Assembly (NCBI GenBank): GCA_963757815.1
Contig: CAVWSN010000038.1
Location: 62,001 to 126,000 of the forward strand
Reading direction: 5' to 3'
Origin: JACVRW01 sp963757815
GTDB lineage: Bacteria; Actinomycetota; Thermoleophilia; Solirubrobacterales; Thermoleophilaceae
DNA length: 64,000 nt
Shown here: piece after piece, positions 55,543 to 64,000 of the stretch
Position numbering within the stretch: the first letter of the stretch is position 1
How the letters are laid out: the number at the start of each line of letters is the position of its first letter
Position numbers and translations under genes: made by a program
Notes under the pieces: model-generated
Seen by the model: only the letters and a program-made list of their open reading frames with translations
Databases searched by the model: none
Told to the model about the DNA's origin: nothing

Positions 55543-57708
55543 GTGCCATCTCGACATCGGACGCGCCGGGGGCTGATGCTGACTGTCGCGCTAGTGAGCC
55601 TGCTCGGAGTGGCGGCAGCGCCCGCCGCCGCCGATGACCCCGTTCCCCCGCCGTGGCTGAAGGTCGAGAACGGCCAGACGCAGCCGCAGTTCAACTTCGC
55701 CGACGCGATCGAGCAGACGGTCTTCGTCGAGACCGTGCTCGACAGCGACCGCGACGGCCGCCGCGACCGCGTCCGGATCCGGATCAGCCGCCCGCGCGAG
55801 ACGGAGACGCTCGGCTACAAGGTGCCCGTCGTGTTCGAGCACAGCCCCTACCGAGGCGACTTCGGCCCCATCGAGAACCACGCGGTCGACTTCGACACGC
55901 TCCCGCAGGAGTCGCTATTCGACGACGATCGCAATGCAGCCCGAAGCGCGCGCGCCGCCCGCTCACGGCGAGCAACGGCGCGTTCCGCGCGCGCTCGTGC
56001 GCGCGCCCGCGCGCGAATGCTGGCGCGCGCCGACCTCCCCGGCCAGCTCGACAACTACTACGTGCCGCGCGGCTACGCCGTGGTGATCGGCGAGAGCATC
56101 GGCACCTTCAACTCCGACGGCTGCCCCACCATCGGGGACCAGGTGGAGACGCTCGGCACGAGGGCCGTGATCGATTGGCTGAACGGGCGCGCCCGCGGCT
56201 TCGACGCGGCCACGGGCGGCAATCCGGTGTCCGCCCCCTGGACGGACGGGACCGTGGGCATGACGGGCGTCTCCTACAACGGCACGCTCCCCAACCAGGT
56301 GGCCACGACCGGGGTGGAGGGCCTCGAGACGATCATCCCCGTCTCGGCCATCTCCAGCTGGTACGACTACTACCGCGCGAACGGCCTCGTCGTGGCTCCG
56401 CACTCCGAGGCCCAGGGCGTCGGGGACAACGAGTTCCTCGGCGAGGACACCGACGTGCTGGCCTCGTTCATCGGCGGCACCAGCCGCATGAACGACCCCG
56501 CCGCTGCGCCGGGACGATTCCGTTCCTGGTGCCGCGCCCAGGACCGCGTGACCGGCGACTGGAGCCCGTTCTGGGAGGCGCGCGACTACCTCGACGACGT
56601 CGACCGGATCCGCGCGAGCGTGTTCGTTGTCCACGGGCTGAACGACTGGAACGTCAAGACCAAGGCCTTCGCCGAATGGTGGTACCGGCTCGACAGGTAC
56701 GGGGTGCCGCGCAAGATCTGGCTGCACAACGGCGGCCACGGCGGGCCCGGCCCGGCGGGCAGCCCCGGTGCCGTGGCGTACAAGCGGGCCGAGAACCGCT
56801 GGTTCGACCACGAGCTGTTCGGGGTCGAGAACGGGATCATGGACGAGCCGCGCTCGACGATCCAGCGCGAGGACGGCAGCTACTTCGACGAGCCCGACTG
56901 GCCGCTGCCGGGCGCGCGGCACGCCACGCTGCGCCTGTCCGCGCGCAGCGCCGGCGCCCCGGGCGAGCTTTCCCCGGGCTGGAGTTCGCAAGGCAGGCGG
57001 CTGAGCCAGAGCTTCGTCGATCGCGGACGCGAGCTCGACACCGACGACGTGCTGATCCAGGGACCGGACGAGGCGCGTCCCGACCGGCTGATCTACCGCA
57101 CCTCGTCGCTCAGCAGCGACGTCCGCCTGAGCGGCACGCCGTGGGTCAACCTGCGGATGTCGGTCGAGAATCGCAACGCGGCGAACCTCACCGCCGTCCT
57201 GGTCGACTACGGCCCGGCCGGGTCGGCCGAGCCGCCGGTGATGGTCACCCGCGGCTGGCTCGATCCGCAGAACAGGTTCAGCGTGAGGCGCAGCTTCCCG
57301 ATTCGCCGCGGGCGGGAGTACGGATTCAGATGGGATCTGCAGCCGGACGACTACATCTTCCGGGCAGGCCACCGGATCGGCCTCGTGGTGGTGTCGACCG
57401 ACCACGACTACACGATCCGGCCGGCACCGGGCACCCGCCTCACGCTTGACCCGGCCCACAGCCGGATCAGCCTGCCGGTGGTGGGAGGAGGCGTAGCGGT
57501 TGTGGTTCACGACCTCGACGTTGTTGCCGTCGGGGTCGAGGACATACGCGGAGTAGTAGCCCGGGTGGTACTGCGGCCGCTCGCCCGGGGCGCCGTTGTC
57601 GGCGTGGCCCGCCTCCGTAGCCGCGCGGTGGAAGGAATCCACGCTGTCGTCACGGGTCACGCCGAAGGCCATGTGGAGATGCTCCGTCGGCTCGCCCCGC
57701 AGGACTGA
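55543..57708 (+). CDS. CocE/NonD-type X-Pro dipeptidyl peptidase-like hydrolase, secreted
   Basis: Signal peptide (LTVALVSLLGVAAAPAAA), then S15 peptidase catalytic domain: GMTGVSYNGTLPN (nucleophile Ser in GxSxxG), VHGLNDWNVKTK (Asp) and NGGHGGPG (His), followed by the C-terminal jelly-roll (WVNLRMSVENRNAANLTAVLVDYG). An Arg-rich insert at RNAARSARAARSRRATARSARARARAR is unusual. The frame runs 200 bp past its natural end into the antisense of the VOC gene; the real C-terminus is near LPVVGG (about 57490) and a stop was lost to a base shift. Confidence 0.82.
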   Translation: MPSRHRTRRGLMLTVALVSLLGVAAAPAAADDPVPPPWLKVENGQTQPQFNFADAIEQTVFVETVLDSDRDGRRDRVRIRISRPRETETLGYKVPVVFEHSPYRGDFGPIENHAVDFDTLPQESLFDDDRNAARSARAARSRRATARSARARARARARMLARADLPGQLDNYYVPRGYAVVIGESIGTFNSDGCPTIGDQVETLGTRAVIDWLNGRARGFDAATGGNPVSAPWTDGTVGMTGVSYNGTLPNQVATTGVEGLETIIPVSAISSWYDYYRANGLVVAPHSEAQGVGDNEFLGEDTDVLASFIGGTSRMNDPAAAPGRFRSWCRAQDRVTGDWSPFWEARDYLDDVDRIRASVFVVHGLNDWNVKTKAFAEWWYRLDRYGVPRKIWLHNGGHGGPGPAGSPGAVAYKRAENRWFDHELFGVENGIMDEPRSTIQREDGSYFDEPDWPLPGARHATLRLSARSAGAPGELSPGWSSQGRRLSQSFVDRGRELDTDDVLIQGPDEARPDRLIYRTSSLSSDVRLSGTPWVNLRMSVENRNAANLTAVLVDYGPAGSAEPPVMVTRGWLDPQNRFSVRRSFPIRRGREYGFRWDLQPDDYIFRAGHRIGLVVVSTDHDYTIRPAPGTRLTLDPAHSRISLPVVGGGVAVVVHDLDVVAVGVEDIRGVVARVVLRPLARGAVVGVARLRSRAVEGIHAVVTGHAEGHVEMLRRLAPQD

Positions 57709-58221
57709 GAACGAGCCGCCGCTGATGCCGCGGAAAGGTGCCCGCTCGGGGCCGGCGGTGGCCGCTCGGAAGCCGGCGTGCGGGGCGATCGTCGCGTAGA
57801 AGCGTTGCGAGGCCGCCAGGTCCGCCACGCGGATCCACAGATGATCGATCACGCCGCCAGCGCGCATCGACCCGTAGTGGACCGCCTCGGCGCTGTTGCC
57901 GTCCGGGTCGAGCAGAAACGAGCCGTAGTAGTCCTCCGTGTACTGCGGCCGCGGCCCGGGTGGGCCGTCGTCCCGATAGCCGGCCGCGGTGCCGGCCCGC
58001 CAGAAGTCGTCGACGTGCGCACGCGAGGGCGCCACGAACCCGATGTGGAGGTGCCGCGTGGCCGGCTTCTCCGCGTCGGCCGGCGCCAGCGAGAAGTCGT
58101 CCCACTCGGTGAGGGCCTCGCCCGAGTGGCTTCGCTCGATTCCGATCGTGCCGAGCACGGCCTCGTAGAAGCGCTCCGACGCCTCACGGTCAGAGGCGCG
58201 AATCGTCACGTGGTCGAACAC
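57467..58221 (-). CDS. VOC-family (glyoxalase/dioxygenase fold) two-domain protein
   Basis: Two tandem VOC modules: FDHVTIRASDREASERFYEAVLGTIG, ... FLLDPDGNSAEAVHY, and IDHLWIRVADLAASQRFYATIAPHAG, ... YVLDPDGNNVEVVNHNR. Each holds the paired-strand metal site (H...E). GTG start 58221 (VFDHVT). The gene has no stop in frame after NHNR and would run on into the hydrolase gene; a one-base shift would give a stop at 57467. Substrate unknown. Confidence 0.8.
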
Positions 58222-58291
58222 GGCGATGAGTTTCCCGGTTCCGGCCGGTACTAGCCCATACCCCAATCCCCAGAGCCGAGAGGAGCTCCCA

Positions 58292-58843
58292 ATGAGAAAG
58301 CTCATCGCAGCACTGTTCGTGTCACTCGACGGCGTCGCGGAGGCGCCGCAGGACTGGAACTCCCCCTACTTCAACGACGAAATGGGTGCCGAGATCGGGC
58401 AGGCCATGGCGTCCTCCGACGCCCTCCTGCTGGGCCGCCGGACCTACGAGGAGTGGGCGTCCTATTGGCCCCAGCAGGCGGGCAGTGACGACCCGTTCGC
58501 CGTGTTCATCAACAACACGCCGAAGTACGTGGCGTCCACGACTCTCAAGGAACTCGACTGGCAGGGCTCGACCCTGCTCGGAGATGACGTTGCCGGCGAG
58601 GTCTCGAAGCTGAAGCAGGAGCCGGGCAAGGACATCATCATCAACGGCAGCCCGACGCTCGTTCGCTCGCTGCTCGGCGACGGGCTCATCGACGAGCTGC
58701 GGCTGATGATTCACCCGGTCGTGGTCGGGAACGGCGGGCGCCTGTTCGAGAACGGAGTGCCGAAGGCGGCGCTGGAGCTGGTCGACTCACGTACGTTCGC
58801 GACCGGCGTGGTCAGCGTGACCTATCGCCCGGCAGCATCGTGA
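58292..58843 (+). CDS. RibD/dihydrofolate reductase-like protein
   Basis: Intact 183-residue RibD_C-type reductase: RKLIAALFVSLDGVAEAPQDW, ASSDALLLGRRTYEEW, KDIIINGSPTLVRSLLGDGLIDELRLMIHPVVVG and C-terminal TGVVSVTY. Start ATG 58292 behind GAGAGGAGC. It is divergent from the VOC gene. Two broken paralogues lie at 23514 and 26289. Confidence 0.9.
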   Translation: MRKLIAALFVSLDGVAEAPQDWNSPYFNDEMGAEIGQAMASSDALLLGRRTYEEWASYWPQQAGSDDPFAVFINNTPKYVASTTLKELDWQGSTLLGDDVAGEVSKLKQEPGKDIIINGSPTLVRSLLGDGLIDELRLMIHPVVVGNGGRLFENGVPKAALELVDSRTFATGVVSVTYRPAAS

Positions 58844-58850
58844 CGGCCGC

Positions 58851-59894
58851 TCACTCGGGCAGCTCGGCCGGCAGGCCAAAGGGTCCAAACAGCTCGGGCG
58901 ACGCGAACGCGTGGATCTCCCTCACCTGGGTGCCCTCGAGGGTCAGCACCTCGAGGGACGCGGGGAGATAGGCCGACCGGTTTGCATCCCAGAGATACCA
59001 GCCGACTGCCGGCTGCCCGTTCGCCCGGACCGGGAGGTGACGCAGCCGCGGCCTCCCGGTCCCGGTGAGGAACGCAATCACCGCGTCGCGGCCGCGGAAC
59101 CAGTGCGGATGCGGCGGCATCGCGAAGGTCGCGTCCTTGACCAGCAGAGCCACCATCGCCTCGACGTTGCGGCTCTCCCAGGCGTCGACGTAGCGCTGCA
59201 CGAGTTCGCGAAGGCGATTGTCGCCGAGCGAGCGCAGCGTGGCCTGCTGGCTCTGCTCGGGCAGGCGTTCCTCGACCCCCGTGCGCGCGCGCTGCAGCGC
59301 GCTGTTCACGGACGCCGTGCTCGTCTCGAGGAACTCGGCGACCTCGCGCGCCGAAAATCCGAGCACCTCGCGCAGGATCAGCACGGCGCGCTGGCGCGCC
59401 GGTAGATGCTGGAGCGCGGCTATGAAGGCGAGCTCCACGCTTTCGCGCTGCTCGTAGCGCGCTTCGGGCGCGGCGTAGCCGGCCGCGAGACCGACGCGCT
59501 CGTCCGGGTACGGCTCGACCCAGATCCGCTCGAGGATCGGCGGGCCGGGTCCGCTCTCGGGGGTCGCGGGGGCGCTGTGGTCGATGGGCAGCACGCGCTT
59601 GGGACGCTTCGCGATGGCGTCGAGAGAGACATTGGTCGCGATCCTGTACAGCCACGGGCGCAGCGGCCGGCCCGCCTCGAAGCCGTGCAGCCCGCGCCAG
59701 GCGCGCAGGAGGGCGTCCTGGAGCGCGTCCTCTGCGTCGTGGACCGACCCGAGCATCCGGTAGCAGTGGGCGTGCAGCTCGGCGCGGTACGGCTCGATCA
59801 GCCGGCGGAACGCGTCCTCGTCGCCGCCGCGAGCCGCCTCGAGCAGCCGCCGCTCGTCGGTCGGCGGGCTCGCGGACGGACGGCTCATCCTCAC
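58851..59894 (-). CDS. ECF sigma factor with SnoaL-like C-terminal domain
   Basis: A 347-residue ECF sigma factor: sigma2 (FRRLIEPYRAELHAHCYRMLGSVHDAEDALQDALLRAWRGL, PLRPWLYRIATNVSLDAI) and sigma4 (ALQHLPARQRAVLILREVLGFSAREVAEFLETSTASVNSALQRAR). A SnoaL-type domain follows (YVDAWESRNVEAMVALLVKDATFAMPP, WFRGRDAVIAFL). It resembles the SigG/SigJ group in which the SnoaL domain tunes activity, and no anti-sigma gene is adjacent. ATG 59894 or 59888. Confidence 0.9.
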   Translation of the reverse strand: MRMSRPSASPPTDERRLLEAARGGDEDAFRRLIEPYRAELHAHCYRMLGSVHDAEDALQDALLRAWRGLHGFEAGRPLRPWLYRIATNVSLDAIAKRPKRVLPIDHSAPATPESGPGPPILERIWVEPYPDERVGLAAGYAAPEARYEQRESVELAFIAALQHLPARQRAVLILREVLGFSAREVAEFLETSTASVNSALQRARTGVEERLPEQSQQATLRSLGDNRLRELVQRYVDAWESRNVEAMVALLVKDATFAMPPHPHWFRGRDAVIAFLTGTGRPRLRHLPVRANGQPAVGWYLWDANRSAYLPASLEVLTLEGTQVREIHAFASPELFGPFGLPAELPE

Positions 59895-59948
59895 AGCCTA
59901 AAACCGGCGTCGCCGGCGCCCGCGGGCCGATCGGTCATTGTTTGCTCC

Positions 59949-60822
59949 GTGGCCCGCCAGGCTGACGCGATCGAAAGGGCGGCGGACGAGCTCTACGCGC
60001 TGGCGCCCGCCGACTTCACGAACGCTCGCGACGAGCTCGCGAAGAAGCTGCGCGAAGACGGAGAGCGCGAGGCCGCCAAGGAGGTCAAGTCGCTGCGCAA
60101 GCCGACGCTGGCCGCATGGGCCCTCAACCAGCTCAAGCGCCGGCGGAAGAAGGAAGTCGACCAGCTCCTGGCAGCCGGCCGCGCGCTGCGGAAGGCCCAG
60201 GAGAAGCTCGTGTCGAAAGGCGACCGCGCGGGCTTTCAGCGCGCGGCTGCGAAGGAACGTGAACTCGTGGCCGAGCTCGCCCACGACGCGGCCGCCCTGG
60301 CGGGTGAGGCGGGAGTCGGGCCGACCGGCGGACTGGAGGAGAAGCTCATCGCGACGCTGCACGCCGCCGCGCTCGACGACGAGACCGCGGCGGAGCTCGC
60401 CGCGGGCAGATTGCTGCGTGAGCGCCAGGCGGTCGGGGGCTTCGGCGACGCCGCGGTTCAGCTCAGCGCGCCGCCGGCGCGGGCGCCGAAGGAGCCGCCC
60501 GCCAAGGGCGGCGCACGCCGCAAGGACGACGCCGATCGCAAGCGGAAGCAGGCCGCGGCGGAGGCCGAGCTGCGGCAGGAGCTGTCGGCGGCGCGGGTGG
60601 CCGAGCGCAAGGCGGGTCGTGAGCTCGACGCCGCGGCCAAGGCCGCCGCACGGGCGGCCGATCGGCTCGGGAAGGCCGAGGAGCGCGCCGCCGAGGCGGC
60701 GCGCCAATTGGAGGACGCCCGCGAGGAGCTCGACGAGGCTCGCGAAACGGGAGAAGACCGCGCGCGAGGAACAGCGCCGCGCCGCCGGCGCTGTGACCGC
60801 GCTCGAGAAGAAGGTCAGCTGA
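59949..60822 (+). CDS. Coiled-coil protein, conserved hypothetical (frameshifted)
   Basis: GTG start 59949. A 290-residue Ala/Glu/Arg/Lys-rich protein: N-terminal helix ADELYALAPADFTNARDELAKKLREDG and KSLRKPTLAAWALNQLKRRRKKEVDQLL, then a long coiled coil (AAAEAELRQELSAARVAERKAGRELDAAAKAAARAAD). The frame shifts near 60750 to QRRAAGAVTALEKKVS ending at TGA 60822. Proteins of this kind are common in actinobacteria without known function. Confidence 0.68.
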
Positions 60823-61078
60823 GGCCGAGCTCGCGTCGCAGAGCGTCGCTCTCGATCCCCTCGACCTCCAGCAGCTTGTCGCGCGCGGAGGCGCCGCGCA
60901 CCACCGAAACCCGGCCGGGGGCGACCCGCAGCCGCCGCGCGATCAGCCGGCAGACGGCGTCGTTGGCCCTGCCGTCCACCGGCGGCGCGGTCACCCGCAC
61001 CAGCAGGGCACCATCGCGCTCGCCGGCAAGCTCCTCCCGGCGAGCCCGGGGCTGGACGCGCACACTCACTCGGCCCAC
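60815..61078 (-). CDS. YggU-family (DUF167) protein
   Basis: An 87-residue protein with the DUF167 fold: VSVRVQPRARREELAGE, VRVTAPPVDGRANDAVCRLIARRLRVAPGRVSVVRGASARDKLLEVEG. Function unknown. GTG 61078 chosen by homology of the start; it overlaps the coiled-coil gene end by 8 bases. Confidence 0.85.
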   Translation of the reverse strand: MGRVSVRVQPRARREELAGERDGALLVRVTAPPVDGRANDAVCRLIARRLRVAPGRVSVVRGASARDKLLEVEGIESDALRRELGLS

Positions 61079-61179
61079 GCCGGAAGCGTAGGCCGCATGT
61101 GCGCGAACGCACAGTCGCCTCACGTCACGGCGGCGACACTCCGCTCTCTTGGCCCTCGGCTTTCTGATGGAGATTTGAG

Positions 61180-62361
61180 ATGGATGATCGACGCGTAATC
61201 GTGGTGGGCGCCGGACCTGCGGGGCTGGCCTCGGCCGCGGAACTGGGACGCAGGGGAGTCCCGGCCCTGGTGCTCGAGCGATCGGAATGGATAGCGGCGT
61301 CCTGGCGGGGCCGCTACGACCGGCTGCGCCTGAACTCGAGCCGCCCCTTCTCGAAGCTGCCCGGTGCGCGTTATGCCCGCGGCACGGGGATCTTCCCGTC
61401 ACGCTACGAGGTCGTCGGGTACCTCGAGCGCTACGCGAGGGACCACGCCCTCGACGTGCGCCTTGGAACCGAGCTCGAGCGCATCGACCGGGACGGCGGC
61501 GACTGGGTGCTGCGGACCTCCGCGGGCGACCTGCGCGCCGACCACGTGATCGTGGCGAGCGGCTACGCCCACACCCCGTACACCCCCGAGTGGCCCGGCC
61601 GAGACAACTTCGGCGGTGCGCTCATCCATTCCGGGGAGTACCGCAATGCCGACACGTTCCGCGGCTCCGACGTGCTGGTGGCCGGCTCTGGCTGCTCGGG
61701 CATGGAGATCGCCTACGACCTCCTCCAGGGCGGGGCGGCACGCGTGCGCATGGCAGTCCGCACCCCGCCGAACATGATCATCCGTGCCCCGCTCGGCCCG
61801 CTGTTCGCGCGGCTGATCGTGAAGCTGCCCACCGAGAAGGCCGATCGCGTCATGCGGAAGGTGCAGCTGAAGGAAGTCGGCGACCTGTCCGCATACGGGC
61901 TGCCCATTCCCGAGGAGGGAGTGGTCAGCAGGCTGAAGCGGCTGGGCGTCGCGCCCAGCATCGTGGACCATGAGGTCGTCGAGGCGATCAAGGCGCGACG
62001 GATCGAGATCGTCGCCGGCGTCGACGCGCTCGACGAGACGGGCGTGAAGCTCTCCGACGGCACCCGGATCGAGCCCGACGCGATCATCGCCTCGACCGGC
62101 TACCGCACCGGCCTCCAGCCGGTTGTGGGGCACCTCGGAGTGCTCAACGAGCGCGGAGTGCCGCGCGCGCTCGGCGGCGCGGCCGCCGCGCCGGGTCTCC
62201 GCTTCGTCGGCTACATCCCGCGGCCGGCCCAGATCGGCCTGCTCGGCGACGAGGCCGAGCGGGCGGCCAGGGAGATCGTGAGCGACCTGAGCCCCACCGG
62301 CTCGGCCGCCGCACGCAACCGCCGGCGCGGCCGGGCCACGGCCATCGAAGCCAGCAGCTAG
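61180..62361 (+). CDS. Flavin-containing monooxygenase-like NAD(P)/FAD oxidoreductase
   Basis: A 393-residue FMO-like flavoprotein: FAD motif VVGAGPAGLASAAELG, W-x-x-R-Y-D-R-L-R-L-N, NADPH motif VLVAGSGCSGMEIAYDL, and ASTGYRTGLQP. FMO fingerprint FxGxxxHxxxY appears as F-G-G-A-L-I-H-S-G-E-Y. It likely oxygenates a small organic substrate. Start ATG 61180. Confidence 0.88.
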   Translation: MDDRRVIVVGAGPAGLASAAELGRRGVPALVLERSEWIAASWRGRYDRLRLNSSRPFSKLPGARYARGTGIFPSRYEVVGYLERYARDHALDVRLGTELERIDRDGGDWVLRTSAGDLRADHVIVASGYAHTPYTPEWPGRDNFGGALIHSGEYRNADTFRGSDVLVAGSGCSGMEIAYDLLQGGAARVRMAVRTPPNMIIRAPLGPLFARLIVKLPTEKADRVMRKVQLKEVGDLSAYGLPIPEEGVVSRLKRLGVAPSIVDHEVVEAIKARRIEIVAGVDALDETGVKLSDGTRIEPDAIIASTGYRTGLQPVVGHLGVLNERGVPRALGGAAAAPGLRFVGYIPRPAQIGLLGDEAERAAREIVSDLSPTGSAAARNRRRGRATAIEASS

Positions 62362-62412
62362 CGACGGCGGCGGCGGCCGGCGCCCACGCGCGCCGGCCGC
62401 CTGACAGCGCGA

Positions 62413-62757
62413 TCAGTCGTCTTCTGGCCCGTCCTGCTCGCCGCTGTCGCCGTCGTCAACTTGGTTGAGGACATTGAAGCCCTCGTCGAGGTGCACGTCG
62501 ACCTGGCTGCCGTCGGAACGCGTGACCTCGACCTCGTACGCGCCCTCCTCGTCACCGGCCTCCGTGCCGGTGACCTTGCCGCCGCCGGTTTCCTGGAGCG
62601 CCGCGGCCGACGCGCGATCGAGCGCCTTGCCCGTGATCGCCCTCTCGCTGCCGTCGTCATCGCCGCCGCCGGTCGCCCCGGCGATTGCCGCTCCGCCGAG
62701 TGCCAGGGCCGCGAGTGCCAGGACCCCGAGTACCACCTTCTTCATCTTGCTTCCCAT
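62413..62757 (-). CDS. Small secreted PepSY-like protein
   Basis: A 114-residue protein: signal peptide (KKVVLGVLALAALALGGAAIAGA), then ITGKALDRASAAALQETGGGKVTGTEAGDEEGAYEVEVTRSDGSQVDVHLDEGFNVL. The pattern A-L-x-x-x-G-G-x-V-x-x-x-E...Y-E-V-x-V...G...V is PepSY-like. ATG 62757 behind AGGAGG. Acidic tail. Confidence 0.8.
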   Translation of the reverse strand: MGSKMKKVVLGVLALAALALGGAAIAGATGGGDDDGSERAITGKALDRASAAALQETGGGKVTGTEAGDEEGAYEVEVTRSDGSQVDVHLDEGFNVLNQVDDGDSGEQDGPEDD

Positions 62758-62895
62758 CTTGCCTTGCCTCCTCGTATCGGACCTTCCCACTGATCGGAGA
62801 AGCTAGGCGGGCAAGCTGAGATGGTGCTGAGCGCTTGACTTCAAGCGCACTTGAGGGTGCATTCTTCGAGAGTGATCGAAACAAGGAGCGGACCG

Positions 62896-63555
62896 ATGAA
62901 ACAGCTGACTCGACTGGAGACGGTGATCCCGGGCCTGCATGCCACGACCCCCGAGCCGCTGCCTTTCGCCACCTCTCTGCACGCGCGCGCCTTCGTCCTC
63001 GAGCGCGACCGGGGCAACATCCTCGTCTACAGCACGACCGGGCTCGAAGCCGACGCCGCCGCGATCGAGGATCTCGGCGGGATCTCTCGTCACTACCTGA
63101 ACCATCGCCACGAGGCGGCGTTCGCGTCCGACGCGGTACAGGCCCCCCTGTTCGTACACGAGAACGAACGCGCCTCGGTCGAGAGGGCCTACCACGTGCG
63201 CGGCACATTCTCGCGGCGGCACCTGCTCGACGACGACTTCGAGGTGATCCCGACCCCCGGCCACACGAGCGGAGCGACCGCGTACCTGTGGGACAGCGGC
63301 GGGCACCGTGCCCTGTTCACGGGCGACACGATCTTCCTCTCGGACGGCGAGTGGGTGGCCGCGGTTCTGGAGGGCTCGAGCGACCGCGCCTCCTACCTCG
63401 AGAGCCTCGAGCTCATCCGCGAGCTCGACTTCGACGTGCTCGTGCCCTGGGCGGCGAGTGCCGGCGAGCCCTACCACTCCGTCGTCAGCCAGGCAGAGAC
63501 GCAGCGCCGCATCGACGCGATCATCGAACGCGTCCGTCGCGGCGAGCCACGCTGA
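62896..63555 (+). CDS. Metallo-beta-lactamase-fold protein with altered HxHxDH motif
   Basis: A 219-residue MBL-fold protein: HARAFVLERDRGNILVYSTTG, HYLNHRHEAAFA where HxHxDH normally stands, PTPGHTSGATAYLWDSGG, LFTGDTIFLS. The first motif is H-R-H-E-A-A, which loses the Asp-His part, so it may bind one metal or none. ATG 62896 behind AAGGAGCGG. Followed by a second MBL-like gene. Confidence 0.8.
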   Translation: MKQLTRLETVIPGLHATTPEPLPFATSLHARAFVLERDRGNILVYSTTGLEADAAAIEDLGGISRHYLNHRHEAAFASDAVQAPLFVHENERASVERAYHVRGTFSRRHLLDDDFEVIPTPGHTSGATAYLWDSGGHRALFTGDTIFLSDGEWVAAVLEGSSDRASYLESLELIRELDFDVLVPWAASAGEPYHSVVSQAETQRRIDAIIERVRRGEPR

Positions 63556-63619
63556 TCCGCTCGCCCGGGCCGGTCCCCGCGCCGACCCGCCTCCCCCGGC
63601 TCGCCATAGGGTTCCGCGG

Positions 63620-64000
63620 ATGGAGAGATTCATCTGTGTGACCTGCGGGACACAGTTCCCGGACAGCTCCGACCCGCCCAGCGCCTGCCCGATTTGCACC
63701 GACCCGCGCCAGTACGTCCCCCCGGAGGGGCAGCGCTGGACGACCATGTCGGAGCTCGCGGCCGAGCGCCAGAACGAGGTCCGGCAGGACGGCGAGCTCG
63801 TCGGCATCGGCACGACGCCCTGGTTCGCCATCGGCCAGCGCGCGCTGCTGGTCCCGTTCGGCGACTCCAACATCCTCTGGGACTGCATAACGCTCATCGA
63901 CGACGCCAGCGCCGGCGAGGTCGAGCGGCGCGGCGGCCTGGCCGGGATCGCCATCTCGCATCCGCACTACTACTCGGGCATGGTCGAGTGGGCCCAGCGC
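63620..64000 (+). CDS. MBL-fold hydrolase with N-terminal zinc ribbon (partial, cut by window end)
   Basis: From ATG 63620 with no stop before the edge. N-terminus: CVTCGTQFPDSSDPPSACPIC (two CxxC, zinc ribbon), then DPRQYVPPEGQRWTTMSELAAERQNEV, LLVPFGDSNILWDCITLID and ISHPHYYSGMVEWA (H-x-H of the MBL motif with P-H-Y-Y-S-G-M). It belongs to the ribbon-containing MBL hydrolase group of actinobacteria and fungi. The remainder lies outside. Confidence 0.75.
   Translation, partial: MERFICVTCGTQFPDSSDPPSACPICTDPRQYVPPEGQRWTTMSELAAERQNEVRQDGELVGIGTTPWFAIGQRALLVPFGDSNILWDCITLIDDASAGEVERRGGLAGIAISHPHYYSGMVEWAQR

Noticed and set aside
55963..57466. Extended minus-strand continuation of the VOC protein
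   Set aside because: It is the antisense of the well-supported hydrolase gene; no domain is visible.

Overview
The window is very GC-rich. Its genes use GC-ending codons and some start with GTG or TTG, and several overlap by 4 bases (ATGA/GTGA). The gene set fits a deep-branching actinobacterium, most likely Thermoleophilia/Solirubrobacterales; this placement is inferred from style and families, not from a marker gene. It includes a class F sortase, a PucR/CdaR regulator beside a liv-type ABC operon, FadD-like ligases, an MFS-cNMP-patatin polypeptide like mycobacterial Rv3239c, an NhaA-DsbA fusion, and a peptidoglycan-binding protein joined to a serine recombinase. No rRNA, tRNA, CRISPR array or phage was recognised.

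Layout. 0.2-6.3 kb: a membrane protein, a collagen-like surface protein with its own sortase, a zinc-ribbon/HNR-like protein, and secreted CAP, M28 and murein-endopeptidase-like proteins, then Dps. 6.4-15.8 kb: Ser/Thr kinase, aldo/keto reductase, cupin, DyP peroxidase with a YVTN beta-propeller lipoprotein, the MFS/cNMP/patatin polypeptide and an R2-like di-iron protein. 15.9-28.3 kb: enoyl-CoA hydratase and acyl-CoA ligase, a drug-efflux MFS, and many small enzymes and stress proteins, ending with NhaA-DsbA. 28.4-37.5 kb: a branched-chain-amino-acid-type ABC operon (livF, livG, a degenerate acyl-CoA ligase, livH, livM, livK), then a PucR regulator and another acyl-CoA ligase. 37.5-46.6 kb: an ArsR/CDF metal-efflux pair with a perfect palindromic operator, NmrA and DUF1772 proteins, an SQR-like flavoprotein, a cyclase-domain protein, an orphan histidine kinase, an AraC regulator and a decayed phytanoyl-CoA dioxygenase. 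46.7-55.2 kb: a roughly 1,600-codon Pro-Val heptad-repeat surface protein, a peptidoglycan-binding/transmembrane/serine-recombinase unit, and a membrane glycosyltransferase. 55.5-64.0 kb: X-Pro peptidase-like hydrolase, VOC protein, RibD-like reductase, ECF sigma factor, and assorted enzymes including two metallo-beta-lactamase-fold proteins, the last cut by the window edge.

Two themes stand out. First, the surface locus at 46.7-53.5 kb couples a highly amplified repeat protein to what looks like a membrane-anchored, wall-binding serine recombinase; this is the best candidate for an undescribed system. Second, conserved reading frames are broken by single-base shifts in roughly fifteen genes, and several genes survive only as stumps (UspA, RibD twice, GH15, PhyH). 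The density of shifts in otherwise conserved genes suggests indel errors in the assembly more than true decay, so many frameshifted genes below are probably intact in the organism. Stumps with large internal deletions are harder to explain that way.
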